Shown here: positions 45,805 through 58,226 of the stretch, one piece after another
How positions within the stretch are numbered: the first letter of the stretch is position 1
How the letters are laid out: every line of letters starts with the position of its first letter
Program-made: the position numbers and the translations under genes
NCBI RefSeq assembly: GCF_000004075.3
Contig: NC_026659.2
Location: 30,398,272-30,462,271, forward strand
Direction: 5' to 3'
From: Cucumis sativus
Taxonomy: Eukaryota; Streptophyta; Magnoliopsida; Cucurbitales; Cucurbitaceae
DNA: 64,000 bases
Notes under the pieces: model-generated
The model's input: the letters and a program-made list of their open reading frames with translations, nothing else
Told to the model about the DNA's origin: nothing
The model's database searches: none

Positions 45805-48091
45805 TTATAGTATAACACAAACACACTTGTTTTGTGTTGCTTGTTCTCCAGCTTTCTTTTCTGCTCAGCCAAAGAAAATAAACTTTCCATCAGTAATCCC
45901 ATTCGAACCTCAATGTCTCAATAGCCTTGCCTTCAATATGTAGCAACAGCTACAGCAGTTTTTTACAGACATGTATGGGACTGATTCTACTAAAATCGTT
46001 AAAACCACTTATGCCATATTTCTAATCACTTCCAAAATATATCTTTAATCACTCAAAATTTATTTAATATTTAATTTTACACTTTTAAATGCAATTTTGA
46101 TATCATCAAAATCGGTTTTGAATGATAAAGAGTATATTTCAAGGTGAGTTTAACCATTTTAGAATCTCTCTCAAACATGTCCGTCAATACTAAAGAATAA
46201 TTGTCCTGACGATATGCTTCTTCCTATCATATTTTCCACATCCTTCGAGCAAAATAAGAATAATTGAATATGCATATACTCATAACAACGCAAAGACATC
46301 TAGACACATCTATTATAAAACCTTTGAAAGATAAAAGCCATTCAGCTGAACTCCAAAAGTTCTGAATAGTTTTATGTTCTAGAAGACAACTCTAATGAAC
46401 AGTCCAAATAGCAGATTCATCCAAATAATTTTTTATCCCTATGATTCAAAAAAGGTTAAAATTTAGTCCTAGTGATTTGAAAAGTTATAATTTAGTAATG
46501 TCGTAAGTAGGCTATAGGGTTGGATTTATGAAGGGTTTATCAAATCATAGGGGCTAAATTTTAAATTACTACAAACCAAAGGGACCAAATTTGCAATTTA
46601 ACCTTAAATCATTGTCAAACAATTGAAGTGGAACAAAAGGAAACTTCAAAATACAGCAAAAGATAATTCCAGACAAATCCAAGTGAGATGTCAAAAAAGC
46701 AACATTCATTCTATCTTAAGTCATTGATAATTTAAACTTTTATCGGACAGATTATACCTTTCTCCAAAGTTGGTGGTTGGATAACGACATGCATGGTTGT
46801 CACACTGCCAGGAATGTCATATAATGGGCTTCTGCAATCATTAAGTGTTCTATTATTCTCTAAGATTTTTCCTGCACTTATTAACTTCACATCCTTAACT
46901 GTTCTTGGACCATTCTCCTTTTCTGCTCAAACAAATAACTGTGATTACTCGTACCTCAGGAAAAGCAATAATAATTGTGATCACTCGTCCTACATTTACA
47001 ATAGGATGGTAAAAAAAAAAAAAGAAAAAGAAAAAAGAAGAAACATTTTAAAATCTAGCCAGTGTTAGTGCAGTAAACATATCCTCCTTATTGCATTAGC
47101 TAATATCGAAATTCTCATTAATCTATGGTGACAGTGTTGGGAGGACAATGGATATGACACTAAACCGTATTGATAAATGCTTCCGCATGGTGGTATTAGA
47201 AGATTTACCGTCTCAGGGAAAAACATAATGAGTCTATACTATATATAAGCTAATCAGAATCACAGATTCAAGCTATAGTGAACAAGACACTAAGTCGTTC
47301 AGGTTCCGAGAGCATAGACAAAGGAATGTGATGAATACAAGAGGTTGAAAAGTAATCAAATGGATGAACACATCGGTAAGGGTAAAAGGCCTAGGAGAGG
47401 CCTCCTGATCAAGTTCAAACCCAAGAGGCATAAATATATTGCAAGTTGAGACAAAATAAAAAAGGAAAGAAAGGAGAAGATCCAAAGTAAATGGGAAACA
47501 AATAGCATTCTTCTATTAAGAATGTGATCAGGTGACAAAGAATCCAACATTCTCTAATAGAATCTCTTTCAAAGAGGCATAAAATCTAATCAATAAGTTC
47601 AAGATGCTTATAGAAGATCCAAAATAAAACAGACATCATGGATTTTTATGCACCAGTACGGATTGTTAAACGTTTTCCCCCGATCAGGGTGTAATGTCTC
47701 TTCGGAAATGGCAACAATAAGAACGAAGAAAATGCAGAGTTCTACATCAGATCAGAGCTTTACTCGTGTTGTGTTTCGTCTAAAGATTTTCTCTGATTTT
47801 GAGTAAATGACGAAACAGACGCCAATATGCTGAAAATGTTTAAACTTAAATAATTCAATTACAAACAAAGCTACAAGATCAGCATAGGATAGGATTTCAA
47901 GTAAAATCAACCACCCCAAAAGCCAAAACTAAGAGAGAAGAGTTCAAATTTCACGCACCTCTTGGCCATTGTGCAAGAATGCTTTCTTTTAAGGTTGCTA
48001 CGCTTGTGGCAGCAGGGAAAGTTTTGGGGCCAATATCAGATCCATCGTTCAGTCGAAACTTGATCTCCAACTGATCTCCCACTCCAGCCAT
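45805..48091 (-). CDS. MUB: Membrane-anchored ubiquitin-fold protein (MUB)
   Basis: Prenylated ubiquitin-fold protein that sits on the plasma membrane and recruits certain ubiquitin-conjugating enzymes. Exons: 47959-48091, 46758-46922 and 45805-45860; 117 residues, the family's usual length, and all phases close. Exon 1 gives MAGVGDQLEIKFRLNDGSDI followed by GPKTFPAATSVATLKESILA; exon 2 has EKENGPRTVKDVKLISAGKI, with DIPGSVTTMHVVIQPP later in the exon. The last exon ends NKCVCVIL, a CaaX box with terminal Leu, which favours geranylgeranylation at C114; the nearby C112 is a possible palmitoylation site. The 1036-base intron 1 and 897-base intron 2 are long relative to the coding sequence, and intron 2 carries two MITE-like elements. 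The individual paralogue number is not assigned. Confidence 0.95.
45970..46179. mobile_element. MITE-like element in MUB intron 2 (first)
   Basis: Ends are imperfect inverted repeats of about 33 bases: the left starts CATGTATGGGACTGATTCTA and the right, reverse-complemented, starts CATGTTTGAGAGAGATTCTA; both continue into AAAATnGTTAAA. About 210 bases with AT-rich interior and no frame. It resembles a common plant MITE with GTTTGAGAGTGATTTT-type ends. Confidence 0.55.
46454..46603. mobile_element. MITE-like element in MUB intron 2 (second)
   Basis: The left arm GGTTAAAATTTAGTCC is matched by an inverted right arm reading GGTTAAATTGCAAATTTGGT on the opposite strand. About 150 bases, non-coding, and only ~275 bases from the first element. 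Confidence 0.5.
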
Positions 48092-51000
48092 ATTGACTTG
48101 TGTCTTCAATCAATCACAAACAAATTGGATTTCCCAAGAAAAGAAATCAAAAAAATCCCACCCGAGTATTCGAATGCGGTTAATTAGCAGAATTTTTTTC
48201 CCCTCAGACTCTCACAAGGGAGATTCTGCAAAAAAGAGAGAAACCCAGAAAACAAAAGTCAATTTCATTGTAAGTTGTAAATCATAAAAGAAGATGCAAC
48301 AATCAGAAGTATGAAGCAGCTGCATATCGAAAAACAAAACGAACTTTAGATTTCAATCTTATATCTAGAAGGAAGAGAAAAATAGCGACAAAAGCAATCA
48401 ATCAGTTGCGTCTTCCAAAAGACTAGATATATTCCAACAAACAAATTCACTCAAAGAATTCCTTTCTATTTCTAAGACACAACAAGCAAGAAAAGAAAAA
48501 GAATTACGAACACTGTTAAAGCTAAAGAGCAACGACTCAGGCTCGGCTAAAACACTTCCTGATTTCAAGATATGGGTAGTTTCAGAATCGCAAAAAGAAA
48601 TCGATCCTCAAAACTAAAATAAAAACAAAAGAAAAGAAAACACCCCATAGAAATTGATTAACCTTAACCGCTATGAACTCGGCTGAAAAATTGATCTGGG
48701 TACTTGTCTTTTTTCCCACAAACCTTGATTCAGAGGTTGAAAGTGAAGAAAAAACAAAAGCTCTATGAATAATAATAATACAAAAACCAGTTGAAGAGAT
48801 CAAAGAAGAACTCAGAGACGAGGCTCCTCCGGAGTTTTCAAAGTCTTCTAAATCTGGGGTCAATGACTCCATTTCTTAAAAGTTGATTTCTTGATATTCC
48901 CAAAAATTAAAATCGATTACCCAATCGTAATATTTACGCGTATTTTAAACAGCTCCGAGGAAGTAGAAAACGCCACAATTCAAACTTTCTAACAAAAATA
49001 CACATTACCCATTACCTAAAAACATTGCAAGATTTATACTTTACTTCTAAATTTAATTAATTTTCCCCCGTAAATTCACCTCAAAGCTCAAAAAACACAA
49101 ACCCAAAACAAATCATCCATGTGAGTAATAGAAAAGAAGAAAAGGTTTAGAGATGAACTAAAGTGGAGGGTACCAAATCATTCAAGAATAGACGTGGCAT
49201 ATAGGTAAAAGGGGGATTGATTAACAAGAACGATTCCAATAAAATCATGAATAAAACTATCTAATATCTTTCTAACGTTGTTAGATGCTTCGCTTAGTTT
49301 GCTTTGGCCATTAATAATTTAGGAGCCCTTTTAGATTCCTCCGTTAGGCCTTGGAAGAATCAATCAATTGGTTATTTAATGTGAGATTAAGTGCAATTAA
49401 TCCATCAATTCCATCATTTTAATTACAAGAAGATAATGTTAAACAAAAGAAAAATGCCAAGAGGGTCCAAATCAATCTCAATGTGGCCAATTTCTCTTCA
49501 ATCAGTTTTGTGGAAGAGAATTTTATTTGAATTTTCTTTTCCTTTTTCATCTAATGTCTTTTTTTTTTGTTTTTGTTTGAGGCAACTATTTCTTCACAAA
49601 CTTTTGAGTGTTGTATTGATTTGAATCTCTCAAACTTTGAGTGTTGTATTGATTTGAATCTCTCAAATTCTGTAATAAATTAGTGTGCACCCTTTACTAG
49701 TATTTGTTTGATCAATATCGTGTGAAGCTTATGAATGTGTGTAGACTTCTTCAAATATTGGTTTCATAAAATAGACGATATTAAATAGATGCATGGATAA
49801 TTCTGGAAGGAAAATTCACCTAACTATCTATATTGGTCAATTCATGAAAGTTTAAAGATTTAATTAATACATTACGTAAAGTTGTATGATAAATTGATAT
49901 ATTCACAAAAGTTCTAAATTGACACACCTCCTAAGTTCAAAAACATAAACCAATATTTTGTACTCAGTAAAAGTAGATATCTCATGTGTCTAGTCAAACC
50001 ATGTCTGCTTTAGTTATTACCCAACGTTAATTCCTATTGAAGACTCACTTTCTTGCACTATGCTCCGTGTCTCAATCCACTAACTCTGAGAAATTAATTA
50101 GTGAAAATTTACTCATCTTTCAATAGATAATAAGGGCTCTAAACTACATTATTAAGTCTTGAATTTGAAGTATGAGGAATTTAAAAGGGAAAAAGTGAAC
50201 ATTTTAAGTGGCATAAAAGCTTGGTGGGTTTCTTGTCATCACCAACTTAGCAAGTTCTATGATAAGCATCTTTATTATGTGCATCGTTTAATCTTATCTT
50301 GTAGTGCTGTGTTTGAAGCATCTAAAAACTAATGGAGATTCGAATAACTCTGTTTACAGCTTTAAAGAATAAAAATATTAACCAACCCAATTAAGAGAAT
50401 CCACCTTAATTTTGACATTTAGACCTTCATTACGTTAGGTACCCAAAAAAAAAAAATGCTATCTTGTAGTTTCCCTTTTTCAAATGATGATAATGGTAGA
50501 TGTGACAGAATAGAAAGAATTTTCTTCACATTGTTAAAAATATATCTGGTACAGAACGAATCTAAATAAAACAGAACCCATCTATGAAGAATTCTCCAAT
50601 CCAATGAACCAATAGCCGTCAGGCCTTGTCCTCAAAGTCATCATATATTATCAAATACAAAATAGAAAACATGGTACTATGAAATATAAAAGGATGAAGG
50701 GCAGACAATTATTGTTCGGTGACCAACCATATGGAGAAGCACTCACCGATGGACCTGTCCTAGCCTTGCTCGTGCCTCTGTAGATAACAGCTATGTGATG
50801 GGATGTTCGGTATTGTATGCATTCTGCTATATTCCAAAATATACTCATGAGAACCAAGGCGGTATCCTCAGCAACTAAGACCAAATGAATTGCTACATTA
50901 CGAGTTGATGAGAGAATCCCATGCTTATGCAAACATAATGGTCTCAGTCGGGACACAGGCCATACAGCAATATAACTCGATCTAAAACATTGCGTAATGT

Positions 51001-51124
51001 GGCTCACCGTGTCATGTATGTAAAACTCCAAATTTCTTTAGCCGAGTAGTAATAGTTCCAGAGTAACATAGTTTGGTTCGTTATGGCGTTCTCTCTCTAC
51101 CTTTTACCTCCTATAGTTCGTGAA
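48092..51124. other. MUB leader/promoter and gene-free DNA up to GAUT 3' end
   Basis: 48.1-48.9 kb is GC-richer and probably carries the MUB 5' leader with one intron; a minus-strand frame at 48582-48872 starting MESLTPDLEDFENSGGASSL could be an upstream ORF or fortuitous. 49.0-50.4 kb is AT-rich with a 33-base duplication at 49603-49667. About 50.6-51.1 kb is likely the 3' UTR of GAUT. No independent gene supported. Confidence 0.5.
49603..49667. repeat. 33-base tandem duplication
   Basis: Two adjacent copies of TTTGAGTGTTGTATTGATTT plus GAATCTCTCAAAC, almost identical. Recent local duplication in intergenic DNA. Confidence 0.85.
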
Positions 51125-54100
51125 TTATGACTCTAAAATGTGGCAGTTCCTGATGAAATCATTAGAATAGTTGACATACTTGGTCCAAAATGGCCGGAGA
51201 TGCTCAAAGCCAATCTGTAGCCATGGTTTAGATTGGCCATTGTAGTGAATAACTGCAGCTTTCTTCACATTCTCAATGTTTGTTTTGTTTTGATATCCCA
51301 AGCCAAGCATGTGCCATGAGGGGTCAATTGGATGAATGTGACCTCTAAATGCAATTAAAGCAGGCGGTAGTGTACCCAGCCTCCACAATGTCAGCGTTGA
51401 CTTAAGATTCTGCCACATACAAAAGAAGCCATTGATCCCAGATCATCACAGAATTGCATCTTTAATCTTTAGTGAATAGAGACAATCATGCAATCACCAA
51501 ACAGAATGAATAGAATGCCATATGGTAAATGGGATTGCCTACAATAAGCAATAGCAAACTCAAGAAATTAAATTAATCCTACACTAATAATGAATTTGCA
51601 GCATACCTCTCTCAGCCACCAGTGGTAGGTTTCTGTTATATTCGACTCTCTCCAGACACGAAGATCAAATATGTTCATGCCGTATGCCCAAGCACATTCA
51701 TTAGGATCTAAATGCGTTGCTACGAGGGGGTGGGAAAAATTAAAGTAGATCTTGAATCGCTTTGACATAACCCACTCATCATCACCTTTACAAGTTTCAA
51801 CAGCTCCATTAACCTTTCCATCGAGGTCAACGTCCCAAAGCGGAGACAGATCACGTTGAATTACAACATCATCATCTAGAAAGACCACCTTGTCCAATTT
51901 GGGGAAGAGCTGTACATCATATGAAGAACGATAATTTTCAAAATCTCAAGTGCAGTGACAACGAAATAGGAACAATTCAGGAGCAGAAAAAGACTACCAC
52001 ATTGTACAAGTTCATATTTAAATCCAAAATGTTGAAAGAACGGAGTACTGACTTACTAGATATTCATGTAAAATAATGTTTATTATCCATAATATTCTTC
52101 AAAGGGCTTGGGGTTAGCCATGGTATTTAGACAATATTTCCAAGTAGACTTGATCTAAGAATATGAAACCTATAGAATTGTCCCGGCAAGAAAAATGGTC
52201 CCGCTAATATGCCCCTTATTGAAAGTTCAAGGAAACCATTTCTTGATATGTGTTACAAATAGATCTTTGAGGTTTTTGATAATCATTAATCAGAGTCATG
52301 GATAGTGATAACTTATAATTTCATTTCACATATAAAATTGTCTGCTCGAAACCAAAACTGGTGAGTGATGGTAATGATGCCATTTATAACTTGTTTCCAT
52401 GAGTTATATATTTCAAAAATAGACCACCAGAGAGAGGGAAAAAAGGGACTCCCCCCCTACAGCATCGAGATTACCTGAGGTATGTACATGCGGAGATGGT
52501 TAAGTAAGGATATGTATTTGGGACTTCGAACCAGCAATTTTGAGGCAAACGCTCGAGGAGTTGTATTGGTGTGGTTGGTCCCTACAATATTATGATTTCC
52601 ATGGTAGTAATTTCTGATTCCTTCCTGGTTTTCAACAGCCTCAAGCACTGGAACATTGTCCCTTGTTAAGTAGTCGAAATGGTGAGTGCCCTTAACTTCG
52701 ACAGTAGCTGGGTAGACTGGATTTAAAGCAAACCATGAGTGCATCCCTGCATAAGTCTTCTTGTCGGTAATGACATGGAAAACTATCTTTCCAGGACTGA
52801 GAGATGATTGGACAGCAGAATTGACAACAACTGAAGCTGCCAAAATGTTATCAGTAGACAAAATAAAGTGTTGGTATGTATTATCAGAGAGCAACGGCAG
52901 TAACTCTGGAGGAGGCAGTTGATTGCGTGCATGAACATTTGATGAGTATTCGTCAGTTAACCGCAGAGATAAACAATGAATTCCTTTAGGAATGGAACTA
53001 GCTGCGAAGTGTTTGTTCATGAGCTCTGCATATTTGGACTCCCTTATCTCCTTTTCAAATCTCTCCATCTGCGAAAATAATTTTTTTTTTAAAAACAAAA
53101 GATCCCGCTGACCGAAGTACAAAACTTTTTATGAAGGGCAAAATTTTCAAAAATGAAATAAATACATACAAATCGACTTGGCTGGTTTATTAACTCTAAC
53201 CTCCATGAAATTTCATTATCCTCTTTCTTTCTTTCTTTCTTTCTTCTTCCTTTTTTTTATAAAAAAACAAAGAAAACTATCCATGAAATTCCATTATCGT
53301 TCTCTCTCTCAATCACTGACAGACACTGGGGAGCCTTAATATAACTATTGGCTAAAGATACACCAAATCTTACTCCCCACTTCTGTATAATTTGCTTTTC
53401 TAATACAAAGTTCCAAATCCTATCAAAGTATTCTCTTTGAGATCGTGTATAAATAGAAGTTTATCTTTTCTTTTTGGATGAAGATATATAAATAGATAAT
53501 CAATCTCGCAGAAGGCTCCATCTTGGGAACACAAGTGGATTCCATCCCAAGAAAGTTGTTGAGTGATATGTACTGGAACTAATCTCTTTGAATTATGGAT
53601 GAGTTGAAGAGAAAATCTTTCAAAATGCTCCACTGCCAAGTTATACTTAATAAGAGCTTTTCAGAAAAATAAAAAAATAAACAAAGGTCCGTACAAAAAG
53701 ATAAACTAGATAGCATATGTATTGGGTACTTTCAGGGTGAGTAACCATTAATTTATTTTGAAATTCCTTTTGGATGAGGTCTAAACACATTCAGTTTCTA
53801 CAAGATATTTAACAATATTTATTCTCTACAAGATTTATTCTCAATATTCTACAAGATCTAAGCACATAATTAGTTATTCAACAGTATTTATTCTCTACAA
53901 GATTCTTGGATTTTTCCTTCAGAAGAAATTCTTTGTTCCTATAGAGTCAGCTCAGAACATTACACTCTCTTCTCTAACGGCAGACAAGGTTGGTAAATAA
54001 ATCTGATCATTTCTTTTCATGATATCCACTTATTTCATAACTTGAAGGTTTCCTTTCCTTTATTTGGTCCCTGATCACTTTGTGGTCTGCAAAATTTCTT

Positions 54101-56398
54101 GAAGTCATTAACAGTCCCCGTATCGAAAGAAATCCACAGATAACGGTTTAATTTGGAGCACCCTACCAACTCCAACCAATTTCGAGAAATCTGTTAAACA
54201 ACCATTGTTACTTTCTAACTCAATATTCGAAAGAAGGTTTTCAACTTCCTTCTATCGATTTTCCTTTTATTTCCTAAGACCCAGTCTAAGTTGAGGAATT
54301 CCATAAATGAATGCTTTCACATTTTCTTACAAAGGATATAAAAACCTAAGAACACCCAAGATTTGGCATCCTCTAGCTAAAAAAGATCACAGAGAAAATA
54401 TTGATCATGTCTTCATGATCATTTATTTTTAAAAGTGACAACCCACCTGACCCTACAACATTTGAGTGTCAAGGAAACTCGTAGAAAATTAATTCCTAGG
54501 TAGGTGACTACCATGTATTGAACCCTTGACCATAGCCATTTATTGAGACTATGCCTCCTTTTTACCATTGTGCCAATCCATGATGGTTGGATGTATTCAT
54601 GCTCACATACACAACAATGAACAATGAGGTTTCAACTTTCAAGAAGGGCATGTTCCTCGAAAAGTTAACATACTGTTGCATATCACAAATAGAACTACTT
54701 ATTAATGTATAGCTTACAGTAAAGAATTTTTGTTTCCTATACATGTCTTAGATAAAGAAGTGAGGATACCTATATTTCCTGGGTTACTCAAATGCATACC
54801 TATTGATAGACTATAAGCCATAATCAACTTTTATGAAATGAGACTATCGCAAACAAAAACTCCAGACTTTGGCAGGTTTGAGTGAATTTAATCCAATCAT
54901 TCCATTACACTTTTCACCTTATGAGGCTTGGCAGGGCATAAAAGTATGAATAAACTTGGGCCCCTGTTGACTTTTTTATCTTTACCATACAGTGAAAATT
55001 GAAAAAAATTATAAACTTCACATACCATGGCCTTCAGGATGAAAGCAAATGTTTTTGCATCATGACGGTTGTCTTTCATCTCTGAAACTAACTGACTAAA
55101 GGAATCTGGCAACTTTAGACCATCTGGTATTTCCTCAGTGCTAACTTGGTTGAATACCTTGTAAAATTCACTCACCAATCTCTGCTGCATACGATTGCCA
55201 ATTACAACAATAAAGCTTTGTTTTCCAACAAAAGCAAAATTTGAAACAGTCCAAAAATTAAATGCTATAAAACAAAAAGGCCATGGAAAGCAAAATAAAA
55301 AAAGGAATCCGGTAATCACCTTTGAAGCATCAACCCTACCAAGAAGGCGAGGTCCCCATGTCCTGCCAAAACAATCTAGCAACAAAAAAGAAGGGAACTA
55401 AGGACACAGATTACTATAATTAATAGAAATGAATGGTGAAATGCCAATTACAAACTTTAAAGTTTTGTTCAAAATGGTCACGGTTTCTATTCCCCAAAAT
55501 GTCATTTCCTGTTTTAATTAAAAGCCTCGTAGTTCCATCTAACCAGTTAGGCTTCTTTATATATATATAAGCCTCATATTTTTAGAATAAAATGATTATG
55601 TAGCTTATATGAATACAACCCTATGTTCTCAAATGAGATTAAGGATTAATTCAAAAAGTTGCTTAAGTTTGTATAATGTTTAAGCTATTTTTTTGCACTT
55701 TGCTCTCAACTGTCTTCTCCTTGCTCATTGTGTTTGCAGTTTGCACTGCACTAGCTCAGACAAGCCAGACCAAATTTTCTTATTTTGGTAGCTAATCATC
55801 AGAATCTAAGGGTCATTTGCATCACTGAGAGACCTCATGGAAATAGTAATGCAGATTAATGTACACAAGAAAACTTAGCCTCAATATAGCCTAGATAAGA
55901 ATTTGACCCCAAAATATACAAAATACAAAACAAAACTTTATAAAAAAAATAATAAATTGGATTCGTCATCCACGGTCATCTCTAATAAAATAAAACAAAA
56001 AAAATCAATCAGCTTCTCCAGTGGACTCTGAAATGACCAACATCATGATATAAAACTTTCATAATTGCACACCCAAAAAGCAGATAAGATCCATCACAGT
56101 CAAGTTAAAAAGACATCACTAACACATAAACCAACACCAGAAAAACAAATTTGTAAATAGAAACAGTAATAAGTTCATTGACAGTACCCAGAGAGGAGCA
56201 GTCATTGACACCTTCAAGCGTAACGACAGCAGTGAGAATGAAGACGAATGGCAACAAGAAAGCGAGTACGAGAATGGTATGAAAAAGGGTTCGATAAGAA
56301 ATGTGACGAGCTGCAACTTTGATCTTCATAAAGTCAATAAACCCATTACTACTCGAGACCGTGATGCTTCTCATGCTAGGCGAAAAATGAAGCCGCAT
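51125..56398 (-). CDS. Galacturonosyltransferase (GAUT13/GAUT14 type, GT8)
   Basis: Golgi type II membrane enzyme of family GT8 that transfers galacturonic acid from UDP-GalA during pectin synthesis. Exons: 56188-56398, 55320-55375, 55026-55184, 52475-53068, 51607-51909 and 51125-51409; 535 residues versus about 532-533 for Arabidopsis GAUT13/14. The N-terminus MRLHFSPSMRSITVSSSNGF and the transmembrane segment LVLAFLLPFVFILTAVV (~residues 44-60) are characteristic of this pair. The stem contains KLPDSFSQLVSEMKDN. The catalytic part has the nucleotide-sugar DDD motif at D352-D354 (VVFLDDDVVIQRDLSPLWD) and H496-Y-N-G-Q-S-K-P-W504, the conserved HxxGxxKPW. Intron 3 is nearly 2 kb and contains a SINE. 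GAUT13 and GAUT14 are not separated here. Confidence 0.96.
53223..53247. repeat. (CTTT)n microsatellite in GAUT intron 3
   Basis: Five to six CTTT units followed by a pyrimidine-rich stretch, inside the large intron. Confidence 0.75.
54431..54590 (-). mobile_element. Au-like SINE in GAUT intron 3
   Basis: Read on the minus strand: a tRNA-like head with box A-like TGGCACAATGGTAAAAAGG (54564-54575 core) and box B-like GGTTCAATAC (54515-54524), then TAGTCACCTACCTAGGAATT, TACGAGTTTCCTTGACACTC and AAATGTTGTAGGGTCAGGTG, then GGTTGTCAC and a short T tract. These phrases match what I know of the plant Au SINE. It has the same orientation as the host gene. Confidence 0.7.
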
Positions 56399-58226
56399 CG
56401 TCTTCTCCGCACCTTCTTCTTCAGGTCGCCACTTTTACCTGAAATAATCACTACCCAAATAGCGCCATCGAATCTCCTCCCTCGTGGAACCACCTCCAGC
56501 AGTCTTAAACTACTGCCCATCAATCGATCGACCGACAACCCATTACGCAAAAACCCACATTCAGACCCAAATTGGGATTGCTTCAGATTGATTTTTTTTT
56601 TCTTCTGTTTGTGGGTTGTTCTTAAATACCGCAATGAGCAAGAACGAAGAGATTCCAATTGGGTTTAGGCTAGAAATTGGTGAATAATTCTCACCCAATA
56701 ATCGAAAATGTTGAAGAAAATTGTGAGGCTTTCAAATCCCATCACTCTAGAAGAGCATTTTGTGGGGGAATCATCATCAGTTCGATCTAAAACAATTCAT
56801 GTTGTGGGGAATGAATGAATGAATGAGATAAAGTAAGGATCTGAAATAAGAGAGCTAGGTTTGGTGTAATGCAATTAAAGGAACAATTTTTCTGGTAAGC
56901 GGAGATTTTCATTTATGTATTATTTTTGTAATATTATAAGTTTGATTGATTTATTTCTTCGAATTATTTTAGTTGTAATATTGTTATCTCTATTCTTTAC
57001 GTTTTCTTTTTTTATATTTATAATTTCTAATTAGATGAAGTGAAATTGAGTTAACATAATTTTTTTTTTAATTACATTAAATCTTTTTTTTTATAGAATT
57101 AATTCATATTTAGATTTTTGCAATTTTTTAGTTAAATAATATTTAAGGACTATTTTCAAATATAGTAAAAATTTTAAAAATATTTAAAAATATGTTATAT
57201 TTGTAAATAATTTTAAAATTTTAACATTTAAAACAATTTTCCACAAATTGAATAGAGAAGTTAGAAATTGATGACAAAGAATTGGTTAGTCTTATTAGGT
57301 AAAATCCATGCTAAACAGAGAAATAATGTTTTTGATGTGAATCACTAATTAGTTTATAATTTATCTTTAATTGGTTTGGTAGAATTTATTTAGGAGAATT
57401 TTATCTGACCATAAAAACCATTTATGAGAATTTTTCAAATTTCGACAAACATATGAGTACTAATTTCTAACTTCGTTTTAGGTGACTTCTTACATCGAGG
57501 TTAGAGGTTTAATCTCACACTTAGCGGTAGTCAATGAAATTAATCGTACTCCATTTATATGTATAAAAATATATAATACTTCAATCCTAAGAATCCAAAG
57601 GAGACAGAGAACTTTAAAGTCTCAACTTTTTAAGGATCTCTTTCTTTGTTTAAAAATTTAGTTAAGGCTCTACTCAATAAACAAGATAGATCGGCCCTTT
57701 CCAAAAGAAAAATTGTTTGATCCAAGGACTAAGAGACCTAAGTTTCACATTTTAACCTTTCAACCTTTGACAAATTTGTCAAAAATTATAATACTACAAA
57801 ACATCATAGTTTCATTGTCCACACACATATATTATGTTATATTATGTAAGTGTATATATTTATATTTCCAGATCTTACAAATTGGGGACGGTGGTGGCTC
57901 TTTTAGCACAAATTGGGGACGGAGATGGAGGTTGGGGTGTAAATTTGAACCATGAACCTCTTCGTTTGCTTCACTACATATATGTTGCAAAGAAATGACA
58001 AACCAAAACGATGAAACAAATAGAAAGTGAGGCTTCATTTACACAACAACACTGGCAAGTTAGTGGTCTAAGAAGGTATTCTTCTTACAAGAAACCAAAT
58101 AAGCCTCTTGTATTTGATATCAAAACAAGACAGATAATCAGAAACCAGATGATCATACCACAACCAATAAAGATTTTGAAATCTAGAAAACAAAAAGGTT
58201 AACAAATTGGTTAAGGTTTTACATAC
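56399..58226. other. GAUT leader/promoter and downstream of BAG8
   Basis: 56.4-56.85 kb is GC-richer and likely carries the GAUT 5' leader. 56.9-57.7 kb is AT-rich without features. A 15-base direct repeat ACAAATTGGGGACGG occurs at 57877-57891 and 57908-57922. About 58.0-58.2 kb is probably BAG8 3' UTR. No other gene supported. Confidence 0.55.
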
